Shown in pieces: positions 38,994 through 47,731 of a stretch of 64,000 nucleotides of DNA. Source of the stretch: an uncultured Planctomycetota bacterium (lineage in GTDB: Bacteria; Planctomycetota; Planctomycetia; Gemmatales; HRBIN36); contig CALFAY010000015.1 of assembly GCA_937944855.1 (NCBI GenBank), positions 53,667-117,666 on the forward strand, read 5' to 3'. The position numbers and the translations under genes were made by a program. The notes beneath the pieces are model-generated. The model worked only from the letters and a program-made list of their open reading frames with translations, ran no database searches and was not told where the DNA came from. How positions within the stretch are numbered: position 1 is the stretch's first letter; the number at the start of each line of letters is the position of its first letter.

Positions 38994-39443
38994 TCAAGGG
39001 CAGATGTCGTTGTCCAGCACGGTAATTGTCATGCTGGACGGGCTTCCGAGGGTAGCCCCCATCGGGTTGTCCAGAACGACCAACGCGGTACCATTGCCCT
39101 GACAGCAAGTGTCATCCTGAATTATAAATGTTGCTGACTTGGTGGTTTCCCCAGGATGGAACTCGATGGTACCGGTTTCCGCGCCGAGAATGCCGTTGTC
39201 GTTGACTTGAACCGTGTATCCCACGGTTACCATTTGTGTGGAGGGGCTGGACAGGGTTACGGTAATCGTGACCGAGTCGCCTTCCGTCACGGTGTAGCTG
39301 CTGGCAGTGAATTGAACCGTCGGCAAGATGACCGGCACCGGCTCCTGGCCCGGAGCGAAAGGCCAGACGAACAACGTCAGACAGATGAACGCAAGGCCCG
39401 CTGCACCGAGCCACGTTCAAGGTGTGCGGAGTGTCTTTGTCAT
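38994..39443 (-). pseudogene. Calx-beta domain exported protein with in-frame stop in its signal peptide
   Basis: Read from ATG 39443 (G-rich ribosome site upstream), the frame is 149 codons with one TGA at codon 9 (39417-39419). Ignoring it, the N-terminus is a clean signal peptide ('TWLGAAGLAFICLTLFVWPF'), then one Calx-beta domain (about 45-145: 'SYTVTEGDSVTITVTL', 'GTIEFHPGETTKSATF', 'SMTITVLDND'). A single C-to-T change from CGA (Arg) would create the stop. A start at TTG 39374 would give a product without a complete signal. The domain binds Ca2+ in adhesion-type proteins. Confidence 0.7.
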
Positions 39444-39560
39444 GGCCCACCCCCGGAAAAGAATTGAGTGCGGATACCACCCTCCGCTTTGACCGTGCCT
39501 TCAATCTAGAAAGAGAAAAAGAGAGTGAATGGCAAGAAGAAAGCTAATGATTTTGGCCAA

Positions 39561-40190
39561 TTACTCTGCGGATTGCGGAGAAATGATCTTGCGTTCAGCT
39601 AGATAGCGGAGCAGCGTCGCGGCGGCATCTTCGGGACTGAGCCGGGAAGCGTCGAGCATGAGTTCCGGCTTCAAAGGCGGTTCGTAGGGGTCGTCGATGC
39701 CGGTGAAGTTTTTGATCTGACCGGCACGGGCTTTCTTGTACAGCCCCTTAGGATCGCGCTGCTCGCAGGTTTCGATGGGGGTGCAGACGTACACTTCAAT
39801 GAACGGCAAATTGCCTTGATCGTGCAACAGCCGCACGTTGTCCCGATCCTTGCGATACGGACTGATGAAGCTGGTCATGGTGATGATGCCAGCGTCGGCA
39901 AACAGTTTGGCCACTTCGCCGATGCGACGAATGTTTTCCTCCCGGTCCTCGGCCGAGAAGCCAAGGTTTTTATTTAGCCCGTGGCGGATGTTGTCGCCGT
40001 CGAGGACGTAAGCCAGCCGCCCCCGCTGGACCAGAGCATGTTCCAGCGTGTAGGCTATCGTGCTCTTGCCCGAACCGCTCAGGCCGGTGAACCAGATCGT
40101 GCAGCCCTTTTGCCCGAGCAGTTGATTGCGAGTTTCCCGTTGAACGTGGCCTTCGTGCCAGGTGATGTTGGTCGCTTTCATCTGTGTCAT
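39561..40190 (-). CDS. cysC: Adenylyl-sulfate kinase (APS kinase)
   Basis: 209 aa, the normal length. The P-loop GLSGSGKS is at residues 36-43, followed by '[27 protein letters not shown]' and '[13 protein letters not shown]'. It phosphorylates APS to PAPS in the cytoplasm, for sulfate assimilation or sulfation. No cysN/cysD or sulfotransferase is adjacent, so the use of PAPS here is open; sulfated products are plausible in planctomycetes. Confidence 0.94.
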   Translation of the reverse strand: MTQMKATNITWHEGHVQRETRNQLLGQKGCTIWFTGLSGSGKSTIAYTLEHALVQRGRLAYVLDGDNIRHGLNKNLGFSAEDREENIRRIGEVAKLFADAGIITMTSFISPYRKDRDNVRLLHDQGNLPFIEVYVCTPIETCEQRDPKGLYKKARAGQIKNFTGIDDPYEPPLKPELMLDASRLSPEDAAATLLRYLAERKIISPQSAE

Positions 40191-40232
40191 GACGCATTTT
40201 GTAGCGAAACCGCGGAGGCGTGGAAATGGGGA

Positions 40233-40493
40233 TCAGGGGCGGAAGCGGGCTTCCCAGGTGGTGCCGTCGAGGAGGCGGATTTGGAGGTGTTTGGCGTTGA
40301 GGCGGAAGAAGCCGATGCGGTCCAGGTAGTGCTCGGCCAGACCGCGGACCTCCACTTGGGCCTGGCGTTGGCCCACGCGATGGACGAACCGCACTTGGCT
40401 GCCGTCGGTGAAAGTCACCCGGGCCTCGCTGAAGGCCGAATCCAGCACTTCGATGGCGGCAAAACCTGCCCGCCATTCCTCGGCATCGGTCAT
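40233..40493 (-). CDS. Small hypothetical protein (86 aa)
   Basis: An ATG at 40493 with a weak ribosome site opens an 86-codon frame. The product is predicted mainly beta, with motifs 'ARVTFTDGSQVRFVHRVG' and 'YLDRIGFFRLNAKHLQIRLLDGTTWEARF', reading as repeated strand-turn-strand units. No known family was recognised. The same frame stays open far upstream against the aminotransferase, but that part is antisense shadow. It lies 42 bases before cysC on the same strand. Confidence 0.55.
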   Translation of the reverse strand: MTDAEEWRAGFAAIEVLDSAFSEARVTFTDGSQVRFVHRVGQRQAQVEVRGLAEHYLDRIGFFRLNAKHLQIRLLDGTTWEARFRP

Positions 40494-40574
40494 GGCCGTC
40501 AGCCTAACTTCTTGTAAAGCAATCTGCAACAGCCGCGGACCACTGCTGACGCCCTTCGTGTCGAGGAACCCATC

Positions 40575-41717
40575 ATGCCTTCGCCGTGGATTGCCGAGCG
40601 AATGTTCCGTATTCAGGCTTCCGGGATTCGCAAGGTGTTCGACTTGTCGAAAACGCTCACCGATCCGATCAACCTGAGCATCGGCCAGCCGCATTACGAC
40701 GTGCCTGAAGCGGTCAAGGAGGCGGCCATCCAGGCCATTCGGGAGGGTCGTAACGGCTACACGGTCACGCAGGGCATTCCCGAACTGCACGCCAGGATCC
40801 GGGACAAACTCTTGAAGCCGCGTCGGGGAGCGGGTATCGATCCGGACCAACGCGGACTGCTCATCACCAGCGGCACCAGCGGCGGCTTGGTGCTCGCTCT
40901 GCTGACCACGATCAACCCTGGCGAAGAGGTGGTGATCTTCGATCCCTACTTCGTCATGTATCCCCATCTGGTCACACTGGCGGGGGGAGTACCGGTCTAT
41001 GTGGACACCTATCCGCGCTTCCAGATCGACATTGACAGGGTGAAGACCGTTCTGACGCCGCGAACCAAGGCGATCCTGTTCAATAGTCCGGCCAATCCCA
41101 CCGGCGCGGTGGCGGATCGAGTGGCGGTTAAAGCTCTGGCGGAACTGGCTCGGGAGAAGAACCTGCTGCTTATCAGCGACGAAATCTACCGCATGTTCGC
41201 CTACTCCGGCACGTTTACCAGTCCGCTGGAGTTCAACGAGGACGTGTTGGTTCTCGAAGGCTTCTCGAAGACCCATGCCATGACCGGCTGGCGGCTCGGC
41301 TTCGCTCACGGCCCCAAGCCGATCATCGAAGAGATGGCCAAGCTCCAGCAGTTCACGTTCGTCTGCGCGCCCAGTCCGGTGCAGTATGCCGGGCTGACGG
41401 CATGCGAGTTCGACACCAGCGAATGGACGGCGGAGTATGCCCGCAAGCGGGATCGGATCGTTGCCGGCCTCCGCGATCACTTCGACCTGGCGGAGCCGCA
41501 CGGGGCGTTTTACCTGTTTCCGAAGGCCCCGTGGGGTACGGGAACCGAGTTTGTTTCCGAGTGCATCCGCAACAACCTCCTGGTGATTCCCGGTAATGTC
41601 TTTAGTCAGAAAGACACGCATTTCCGCATCAGCTACGCGGCGGATGACCGCACTATCGACCGGGGTATCGAGGTGCTAGTGCGGCTGGCCCGTCGCGGTC
41701 CGTCGGCAGGCGACTAA
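40575..41717 (+). CDS. Pyridoxal-phosphate aminotransferase, class I/II
   Basis: 380 aa. Fold-type I aminotransferase with 'INLSIGQPHYDVPEAV', 'RNGYTVTQGIPELHARIRD', 'NSPANPTGAV', 'ISDEIYRMF' and Schiff-base Lys K232 in 'FSKTHAMTGWRLGF', and the C-terminal Arg in 'FRISYA'. It is probably an aspartate/aromatic-type aminotransferase or a related C-S lyase; the substrate cannot be fixed. It diverges from the small protein and precedes sdhC by 111 bases. Confidence 0.88.
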   Translation: MPSPWIAERMFRIQASGIRKVFDLSKTLTDPINLSIGQPHYDVPEAVKEAAIQAIREGRNGYTVTQGIPELHARIRDKLLKPRRGAGIDPDQRGLLITSGTSGGLVLALLTTINPGEEVVIFDPYFVMYPHLVTLAGGVPVYVDTYPRFQIDIDRVKTVLTPRTKAILFNSPANPTGAVADRVAVKALAELAREKNLLLISDEIYRMFAYSGTFTSPLEFNEDVLVLEGFSKTHAMTGWRLGFAHGPKPIIEEMAKLQQFTFVCAPSPVQYAGLTACEFDTSEWTAEYARKRDRIVAGLRDHFDLAEPHGAFYLFPKAPWGTGTEFVSECIRNNLLVIPGNVFSQKDTHFRISYAADDRTIDRGIEVLVRLARRGPSAGD

Positions 41718-41828
41718 GGATGTTTGTAACGAGAGTGCGAAGCCGTTCAGGAAACTGGCCAAGCATCAACGGCTCTGTACATTCACCGAAGGTGTTGTCG
41801 GTTTCCAGGTTGCAGGAGCCAATGATTC

Positions 41829-42734
41829 ATGTCCACGGTCGCCACGCCGTTTCCCCAGCCGGGTTTCGGGGCCACTTCCCGACGCGACGCCTGGTGGCTG
41901 GAGCCGCTCGTCACTTTCGTCGTCTTCACCGGGTTCGTCATTTACGGCAATCTGGCCGTGTTCTGGCCGCAGATCTTCGGGCATCCGTACTTTGAAATCC
42001 GTCAGAACGCGGAGGGGAGAATCGACTGGGAACACGGCGAGGCGGTCGCTCCGTACCTGGCTCCGTTCTATTCGCCGCTGATCTACGACGCCCACAGCCA
42101 CCATGCCTGGGTTCAGGCGGAGAAGCCGTCGTGGTGGCCGGGTTGGATGCCGTTCTCCTCCGCCATGCTGATCTTGATTTTTCCCCTGGGCTTCCGGTTT
42201 ACCTGCTACTACTACCGCAAGGCGTACTATCGGGCGTTCTGGGCGGACCCGCCGGCCTGTGCAGTCGGTGAACCGCGGACCGGCTTCCGAGGCGAGAACC
42301 ACTGGCCGCTGCTGATCCAGAACATCCACCGCTACTTTCTTTATGCGGCCATCGTGTTCATCTTTTTCCTGACGTGGGATGCGATCTCGGCTTTTCGCTG
42401 GCCGGTGGTGGAAAACGGCAAGCGGGTGGGCTGGACGTTCGGCGTCGGCCTGGGGACGTTGCTGTTGTGCGTTAACGTAGTGCTAATCTCGCTGTACACG
42501 TTCGGCTGCCATTCGTTTCGCCATCTGGTCGGCGGCCGGCTCAACTGTTTCAGTTGTCCGGTCAACGGCATGTACAAACCGACGACCAACTACAAGGTGT
42601 GGACCTGGGTTTCGCGGCTGAACGAACATCACCAATTGTGGGCGTGGTGCTCGATGCTGTGGATCGGCTTCACCGACTTCTACATCCGCATGTGTGCGAT
42701 GGGTGTGTGGTCCGATCCACATGTGACGTTCTGA
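41829..42734 (+). CDS. sdhC: Succinate dehydrogenase membrane anchor subunit
   Basis: 301 aa. The start is ATG 41829, with GGAG about 11 bases upstream. It has five or more hydrophobic helices ('LVTFVVFTGFVIYGNLAV', 'MLILIFPLGFRFTCYYY', 'YAAIVFIFFLTWDAISAF', 'VGLGTLLLCVNVVLISLYTF') and candidate ligand His in 'GCHSFRHLVGGRLN'. The length and the 'GFTDFYIRM' tail match the large single anchor subunit found in actinobacterial Sdh1-type complexes rather than the separate SdhC/SdhD of Proteobacteria. Forms the quinone-reactive part of complex II. Confidence 0.86.
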   Translation: MSTVATPFPQPGFGATSRRDAWWLEPLVTFVVFTGFVIYGNLAVFWPQIFGHPYFEIRQNAEGRIDWEHGEAVAPYLAPFYSPLIYDAHSHHAWVQAEKPSWWPGWMPFSSAMLILIFPLGFRFTCYYYRKAYYRAFWADPPACAVGEPRTGFRGENHWPLLIQNIHRYFLYAAIVFIFFLTWDAISAFRWPVVENGKRVGWTFGVGLGTLLLCVNVVLISLYTFGCHSFRHLVGGRLNCFSCPVNGMYKPTTNYKVWTWVSRLNEHHQLWAWCSMLWIGFTDFYIRMCAMGVWSDPHVTF

Positions 42735-42779
42735 CCCGGGCGGATTCCTCGAGACGGACACAGAGTGCTTTAAGCGACC

Positions 42780-44636
42780 ATGAACATTCAGACCCACGAG
42801 CATGACGTGATCGTGATCGGAGCCGGGGGAGCGGGCCTGCGGGCGGCCATCGAGGCTTCGGCGGGCGGCGTCTCAGTCGGCCTGGTGTGCAAATCGCTTC
42901 TGGGGAAGGCCCACACGGTCATGGCCGAGGGTGGCATCGCGGCGGCGCTAGCCAACGTCGATGAGCGGGACAACTGGAAAGTCCACTTCGCTGACACCAT
43001 GCGCGGCGGGCAGTACGTCAACAACTGGCGGATGGCCCAGATCCACGCCCAGGAGGCTCCGGCGCGGGTCCGGGAACTCGAAGCCTGGGGGGCTGTCTTC
43101 GACCGCACTCCCGATGGCCGCATTCTCCAACGAAACTTCGGCGGACATCGCTATCCGCGCCTGGCCCACGTCGGCGACCGCACCGGCCTGGAGATGATTC
43201 GCACTCTGCAAGATCACGGCATCCATCAGGGCATGGCCGTTTACATGGAATGCACGATCATCAGCTTGCTCAAGGACGGCGAGCGGGTCGTCGGTGCGCT
43301 CGGCTATTACCGGGAGAACGGCCGGTTCGTCGTGTTCCACGCCAAGGCTGTCGTGCTGGCCACCGGCGGCGTCGGCAAGGCGTACAAGATCACGAGCAAC
43401 AGCTGGGAGTACACCGGCGACGGCCACGCCCTCGCCTACCATGCCGGAGCGGAACTTCAGGACATGGAGTTCGTCCAGTTCCACCCGACCGGCATGGTCT
43501 GGCCGCCCAGCGTCCGCGGCATCCTGGTCACCGAGGGCGTCCGCGGCGAAGGCGGCATCCTGGTCAACAGCGAAGGCCGTCGCTTCATGTTCGACGACAT
43601 CCCGGAGAACTATCGCAATCAGACCGCCAAGGACGAGGAAGAAGGGTTCCGCTACTGCCTCGGTGACAAGAATGCCAATCGGCCTCCGGAACTGCTCACC
43701 CGCGATCACGTCGCCCGCTGCATCCGCCGGGAGGTCAAGGAGGGGCGGGGCAGCCCGCACGGCGGCGTCTTCCTCGACGTGTCCTGGATGACCAAACCGG
43801 GAGCTTTCAATAACTTCAAGGATCCCGAGTTTGTCCGGGCCCGGATCAAGGATCCCGTCGAACACATCAAGAAGAAGCTGCCGAGCATGTACCATCAGTT
43901 CAAGGAACTCGGCGGCTTGGATATCACCAAGGAGCCGATGGAGGTCGGCCCGACGACGCACTACATCATGGGCGGCATCCGCGTGGACGCCGAAACGCAA
44001 ATGAGCCGCGTGCCGGGTCTGTTCGCCTGTGGAGAATGCGCCTGCGGGATCAACGGGGCGAATCGGCTGGGCGGCAATTCGCTGTCCGATCTGCTCGTCT
44101 TCGGCAAGCGGGCCGGCGAGTTCGCGGCCAAATATGCCAAGGAGCGTTCGGCAGGTCGCATCAATCCGCAGCAGGTCGAACAGGAAATGCGGTCGGCCCT
44201 GGCTTTCCTGGATTCGCCTCTGGGACAGGAGAATCCGTTCCAGGTGCAGTACGATTTACAGAACGTGATGCAGGACCTGGTCGGCATCGTCCGCACCGAG
44301 GGGGAGATGGTCAAAGCCCTGGAGCGGATCGAGGAACTCAAGGAGCGGGCCAAACGGGCCTCCGCTCCGGGCAACCGCGAGTACAACCCCGGCTGGCACA
44401 CCTGCCTCGATCTTCGCAACCTGCTGACCGTCTCCGAAGCGATTACGCGGGCAGCCATCGAACGGCGGGAAAGCCGCGGGGCGCAGTTCCGTGAGGACTA
44501 TCCCGAAAAAAAGGCGGAGTTCGGCAACCGCAACACGATCATCAGCAAGGGACCAAACGGCGAAATGCAGTTCCGCTGGGAGCCGATTCCCGAGATGCCG
44601 GCTGAATTGAAGCGAATCATCGAGGAAATGAAGTAG
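42780..44636 (+). CDS. sdhA: Succinate dehydrogenase flavoprotein subunit
   Basis: 618 aa. FAD-binding GAGGAGL (about residues 14-20), the covalent-FAD His H45 in 'GKAHTVMAEGG', 'EFVQFHPTGMVW', active-site 'GVRGEGGILVNSEGRRFM' and 'FACGECACGINGANRLGGNSL' near the end. It oxidises succinate to fumarate with electrons to SdhB. It follows sdhC by 45 bases. The C-terminal capping region differs from E. coli in length but all core motifs are present. Confidence 0.96.
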   Translation: MNIQTHEHDVIVIGAGGAGLRAAIEASAGGVSVGLVCKSLLGKAHTVMAEGGIAAALANVDERDNWKVHFADTMRGGQYVNNWRMAQIHAQEAPARVRELEAWGAVFDRTPDGRILQRNFGGHRYPRLAHVGDRTGLEMIRTLQDHGIHQGMAVYMECTIISLLKDGERVVGALGYYRENGRFVVFHAKAVVLATGGVGKAYKITSNSWEYTGDGHALAYHAGAELQDMEFVQFHPTGMVWPPSVRGILVTEGVRGEGGILVNSEGRRFMFDDIPENYRNQTAKDEEEGFRYCLGDKNANRPPELLTRDHVARCIRREVKEGRGSPHGGVFLDVSWMTKPGAFNNFKDPEFVRARIKDPVEHIKKKLPSMYHQFKELGGLDITKEPMEVGPTTHYIMGGIRVDAETQMSRVPGLFACGECACGINGANRLGGNSLSDLLVFGKRAGEFAAKYAKERSAGRINPQQVEQEMRSALAFLDSPLGQENPFQVQYDLQNVMQDLVGIVRTEGEMVKALERIEELKERAKRASAPGNREYNPGWHTCLDLRNLLTVSEAITRAAIERRESRGAQFREDYPEKKAEFGNRNTIISKGPNGEMQFRWEPIPEMPAELKRIIEEMK

Positions 44637-44681
44637 CACGGGACGGCGGCGAAGCCGGCCCGTCGTGGGGACCAAGACGGC

Positions 44682-45521
44682 ATGGGCAAGGTCACTTTCC
44701 GAATCTGGCGTGGCGACAAGTCCGGCGGCAGCTTCAACGACTATCAGGCCGAGGTCAGCGAAGGCATGGTCGTCCTCGATGCCGTGCATCAAATCCAGGC
44801 GACGCAGGCTCCTGATCTGGCCTGCCGCTGGAATTGCAAGGCGGGCAAATGCGGCTCCTGCTCCGCCGAAGTGAACGGCAAACCGCGGCTGATGTGCATG
44901 ACCCGCATGGATACCTTGCCGCACGATCAGCCGGTCCTCATTCAGCCCATGAAGGCTTTTCCGATCATCCGCGACCTCGTTACCGACGTGTCGTGGAACT
45001 ACCGGGTCAACAAGAAGATTCCGCCGTTCAAGCCGCGTCCGCCGGATGCTCCCGACGGCACCTGGCGAATGGGCCAGGAAGAAGTGGATCGCATTCAAGA
45101 GTTTCGCAAGTGCATCGAATGTTTCCTGTGCCAGAACGTCTGCCACGTCCTGCGGGACCACCGTCGCTTCGGGCAGACCGATACCGACGGCAACCTGACC
45201 AGCGGAAAAGGCCCGTCGGAGGCGGAGCTATTTGGCGGACCACGCTTCATGATCCGCGTGGCCAGTCTGGAGATGCACCCGCTCGATACCGTCAACCGCC
45301 TGCCGCTGTTGCAGAAGGAGCTCAACATCGGCCTGTGCAACATCACGAAATGCTGCACGGAAGTCTGTCCGGAGCACATCCATATCACGGACAACGGCAT
45401 CATCCCGCTGAAGGAACGGGTCGTGGACGAGTTTTACGATCCGCTGATGTGGGCCGCTCGGAAGGTCGGCGAAGCCCTGGGCATCCGACGTCGCAAGTCG
45501 CTGCCGATAGTGAAACCGTAA
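44682..45521 (+). CDS. sdhB: Succinate dehydrogenase iron-sulfur subunit
   Basis: 279 aa. Plant-type [2Fe-2S] domain ('CRWNCKAGKCGSCSAEV', then C in RLMC), followed by a [4Fe-4S]/[3Fe-4S] part with 'CIECFLCQNVCHVL' and 'NITKCCTEVCPEHI'. It links FAD of SdhA to the quinone site in SdhC. It follows sdhA by 45 bases, completing the operon sdhCAB; the next gene converges on it. Confidence 0.95.
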   Translation: MGKVTFRIWRGDKSGGSFNDYQAEVSEGMVVLDAVHQIQATQAPDLACRWNCKAGKCGSCSAEVNGKPRLMCMTRMDTLPHDQPVLIQPMKAFPIIRDLVTDVSWNYRVNKKIPPFKPRPPDAPDGTWRMGQEEVDRIQEFRKCIECFLCQNVCHVLRDHRRFGQTDTDGNLTSGKGPSEAELFGGPRFMIRVASLEMHPLDTVNRLPLLQKELNIGLCNITKCCTEVCPEHIHITDNGIIPLKERVVDEFYDPLMWAARKVGEALGIRRRKSLPIVKP

Positions 45522-45570
45522 GCGGTGATCCGAGGTTTGGAAACCGCGCCCTGCTCCTGACTTCACGCAG

Positions 45571-45612
45571 CCAAAAAGAAAACCGGCTCGCGGGGGTTAG
45601 CCACGAGCCGGT
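45571..45612 (-). terminator. Hairpin terminator for the BON protein gene
   Basis: A 9-bp stem (ACCGGCTCG with CGAGCCGGT, 45582-45612) has a 13-base loop. On the minus strand it is followed by TTTTCTTTTT. It lies between sdhB and the convergent BON gene; only the minus side has the T run. Confidence 0.75.
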
Positions 45613-45645
45613 CGTCTGCTTGATTCGCTGAGAGCCTGGAGACGA

Positions 45646-46320
45646 TTACCAGTACCGCAGCACCCACCAGTCCCGCTTGCCGCCGTGGGTGGCGAGCCAC
45701 CAGTGCCCGTCATCGTACTCCAGTGTCACCTTCCGCCAGCTCAGCGGCGTCTTGGGAAACGGATAGACCGGGCCGATGAGCGGGAAGGCCTCCTTGGGAT
45801 AGACCACCGGATAGGCGACGCGGGAGAAGTTGTTGTACGGAGCATAGGACGGCCAAGCGTAGGGCGGCATGGGAGCGGGCAGTTCCGCGCCGGGCATGGC
45901 TGGCGGCAGAGCCGCACGGTAGCTGGGCAGCGGTTCCTGAACGCCGCGACCTTCGGGAGACGGCGGGGCGAGGAGGTCGGCCGAGTCGCCCGCGAACTGG
46001 GCAGGCACCACGCCGGCGTTGGGCACGCTCAGCCGATTAGCAACGCTCTGGACGCCCGGGATCTTGCGGGCAATCCGCTCGGCTTCGTCTCGTTGCCGCA
46101 GATCGCCGACACTGCCCCGCAGCTCCACATGCCCGCCCTGGCACCAGACCTGGATCTTCATTTGTTTCAATGCTGCGGAGGCCTCCAGCTCCCGAGCGAC
46201 GGCATTGGCAAGTGCCTGGTTGGGATTGTAACAAGATGCTGTCGAATTGGCCTGCTCTTGACCGGAAGCGGGTGCCGTCATCAAGATTGTTAACGGCAGC
46301 CAGCGGAGCGAACGCAACAT
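45646..46320 (-). CDS. BON domain exported protein
   Basis: 224 aa. The start is ATG 46320, with CAGGAGGG upstream. A signal peptide (about 1-22, 'LRWLPLTILMTAPASGQ') is followed by one BON domain (about 28-100: 'VQSVANRLSVPN', 'VWCQGGHVELRGSVGDLRQR'), which typically attaches to membranes or other envelope parts, then a Pro-rich segment (about 115-180) and a C-terminal block with 'WRKVTLEYDDGHWWLATHG'. Envelope role inferred; no partner is visible nearby. Confidence 0.82.
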   Translation of the reverse strand: MLRSLRWLPLTILMTAPASGQEQANSTASCYNPNQALANAVARELEASAALKQMKIQVWCQGGHVELRGSVGDLRQRDEAERIARKIPGVQSVANRLSVPNAGVVPAQFAGDSADLLAPPSPEGRGVQEPLPSYRAALPPAMPGAELPAPMPPYAWPSYAPYNNFSRVAYPVVYPKEAFPLIGPVYPFPKTPLSWRKVTLEYDDGHWWLATHGGKRDWWVLRYW

Positions 46321-46563
46321 GGACAACCCTCCTGCGGATGTCGGCTCGACCGGGCCGGCACATCCCCGGCACGGCACGGATGGACTCGTGACAAGTCGCT
46401 TACCCCATTCATCAGCCTGCGGAGCGGGTTTTCCCAACTCGCAACCGAGGCAAATCTTGGGCAAATCCCGATTCGCCGCGGCATTCGTGGTGCAACCCTC
46501 GACTTGATCACGTTCCAAGTTTCGGGCAGGACTGCATCTCTTGACAGGATCGTTACGACCGAA

Positions 46564-47559
46564 TCAAGCCTGACGCTTGACCACGCGGCGGGTCAGTTCG
46601 GCGAGGAGGGATTTGAACGGACTTTCCGGGAGCGCGGCCAGACAGTCCCGTGCTGCCGCGGCGTGCTTTTCGGCCTCACGAGCGGCGTAGCCGAGCGCGT
46701 CGCTGGCTTCCAGGTAGGGCAGAAGCCGGTCTCGCTTATGATTTCCGGATTCCATCAGAAGTTGACGCACCTGCTGGGAAGTTTCGGCCGATGCCGTCCG
46801 CAAGAGCCGAATGACCGGCAAGGTCAATTTCCGCTGCTCCAGGTCGGTCCCCAGCGATTTGCCAGCCCGGTTCTCGGTACCGACCAGGTCGAGCAGGTCG
46901 TCGCCGATCTGGAAGGCGATGCCCAGTTCCAGACCGTAGCGCTCCAGGGCTTGAACGAGCTTCGGCTCAGCATCCGCGAACAACGCCCCGAGTCGGCAGC
47001 AGCAGGCCGTCAGTTCGGCGGTCTTGCCGCGGATGATCTCGTGGTAAACCTCCTCGCTGAGGGTCAGGTTGCCCCGTTCGCCGATCTGCCGGAGTTCTCC
47101 GCCGCAGACCCGATTGGTCGCTTCGCCGATGATGCGGCAGGCTTCAGCGCTGCCGGTCGTACTGGTCAGATAGAAGGCGTGGGTGAACAGGAGATCGCCC
47201 AGCAGGACGCTCGCGCTGTTGCCCCAGCGGGCATGGAGAGTGGGGACGTGCCGACGCATAGTAGCTTCGTCGAGCACGTCATCGTGTACCAGCGTCGCCG
47301 TGTGGATCATCTCGACCACGGCGGCGAGCACATGATGTTGCGGCGTCACCCGTCCGCAGGCTCGCGCTGACAGAAGCAGCAACGCCGGTCGCAGCCGCTT
47401 GCCGCGATAATGGACCAGATAACCGACCAGCTCCCGGATGAAGGGCACGTCCGAAGCCAGCTCCTGGTGGAAGATGCGTTCGGCGGCGGCCAGGTCGTCC
47501 CGGATCGGGCCGAAGAAGTCGGTCAGAGGCGATTCCGGCGCAACGCTGGTCGAAATCAC
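46564..47559 (-). CDS. Polyprenyl diphosphate synthase (IspB-like, octaprenyl/long-chain)
   Basis: 331 aa from GTG 47559, with AGGAGA upstream. First Asp-rich motif DDVLDEATMRRH and second GDDLLDL, plus 'RGKRLRPALLLLSARA' mark a trans-prenyltransferase. It extends farnesyl or geranyl diphosphate with IPP to the side chain for quinones (menaquinone or ubiquinone). Chain length cannot be read by eye. The GTG overlaps the stop of a short mini-ORF by GTGA. Confidence 0.92.
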   Translation of the reverse strand: MISTSVAPESPLTDFFGPIRDDLAAAERIFHQELASDVPFIRELVGYLVHYRGKRLRPALLLLSARACGRVTPQHHVLAAVVEMIHTATLVHDDVLDEATMRRHVPTLHARWGNSASVLLGDLLFTHAFYLTSTTGSAEACRIIGEATNRVCGGELRQIGERGNLTLSEEVYHEIIRGKTAELTACCCRLGALFADAEPKLVQALERYGLELGIAFQIGDDLLDLVGTENRAGKSLGTDLEQRKLTLPVIRLLRTASAETSQQVRQLLMESGNHKRDRLLPYLEASDALGYAAREAEKHAAAARDCLAALPESPFKSLLAELTRRVVKRQA

Positions 47560-47624
47560 GACGATCTCCTGGAGTTTCGAGGCACCTTGGCTCGTTCCCT
47601 CGACCGGCTGGCTTCCTGTACCAT
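47556..47624 (-). CDS. Mini-ORF (22 aa) upstream of and coupled to the polyprenyl synthase gene
   Basis: ATG 47624 is preceded by a strong GGAGG at ideal spacing, and the frame ends with TGA overlapping the GTG start of the downstream gene (GTGA). The 22-aa product is rich in Arg and Ser. It may be a leader that couples translation, or chance. Confidence 0.4.
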   Translation of the reverse strand: MVQEASRSRERAKVPRNSRRSS

Positions 47625-47647
47625 TTATTGCCTCCGTGTTTTCAAAG

Positions 47648-47665
47648 TTTCAAGCATTCTTGAAA
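47648..47665. promoter_or_regulatory. Inverted repeat TTTCAAG-N4-CTTGAAA
   Basis: A perfect 7-bp palindrome with 4-base spacer lies about 30 bases before the mini-ORF ATG and 90 bases before the polyprenyl synthase start. It could be an operator or a weak moaC terminator (an AT-rich stem); no T run follows on the minus strand. Confidence 0.35.
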
Positions 47666-47731
47666 AGATTACGAGCAGTGTTCGCGGTCGTCCAACGGGG
47701 GAAAGTACTTCCGCCAAGCGAAGGTCTTGGC

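Noticed and set aside
39417..39419. TGA read as selenocysteine or recoded
   Set aside because: It is in a signal peptide, where selenocysteine has no role, and a single transition from CGA explains it.
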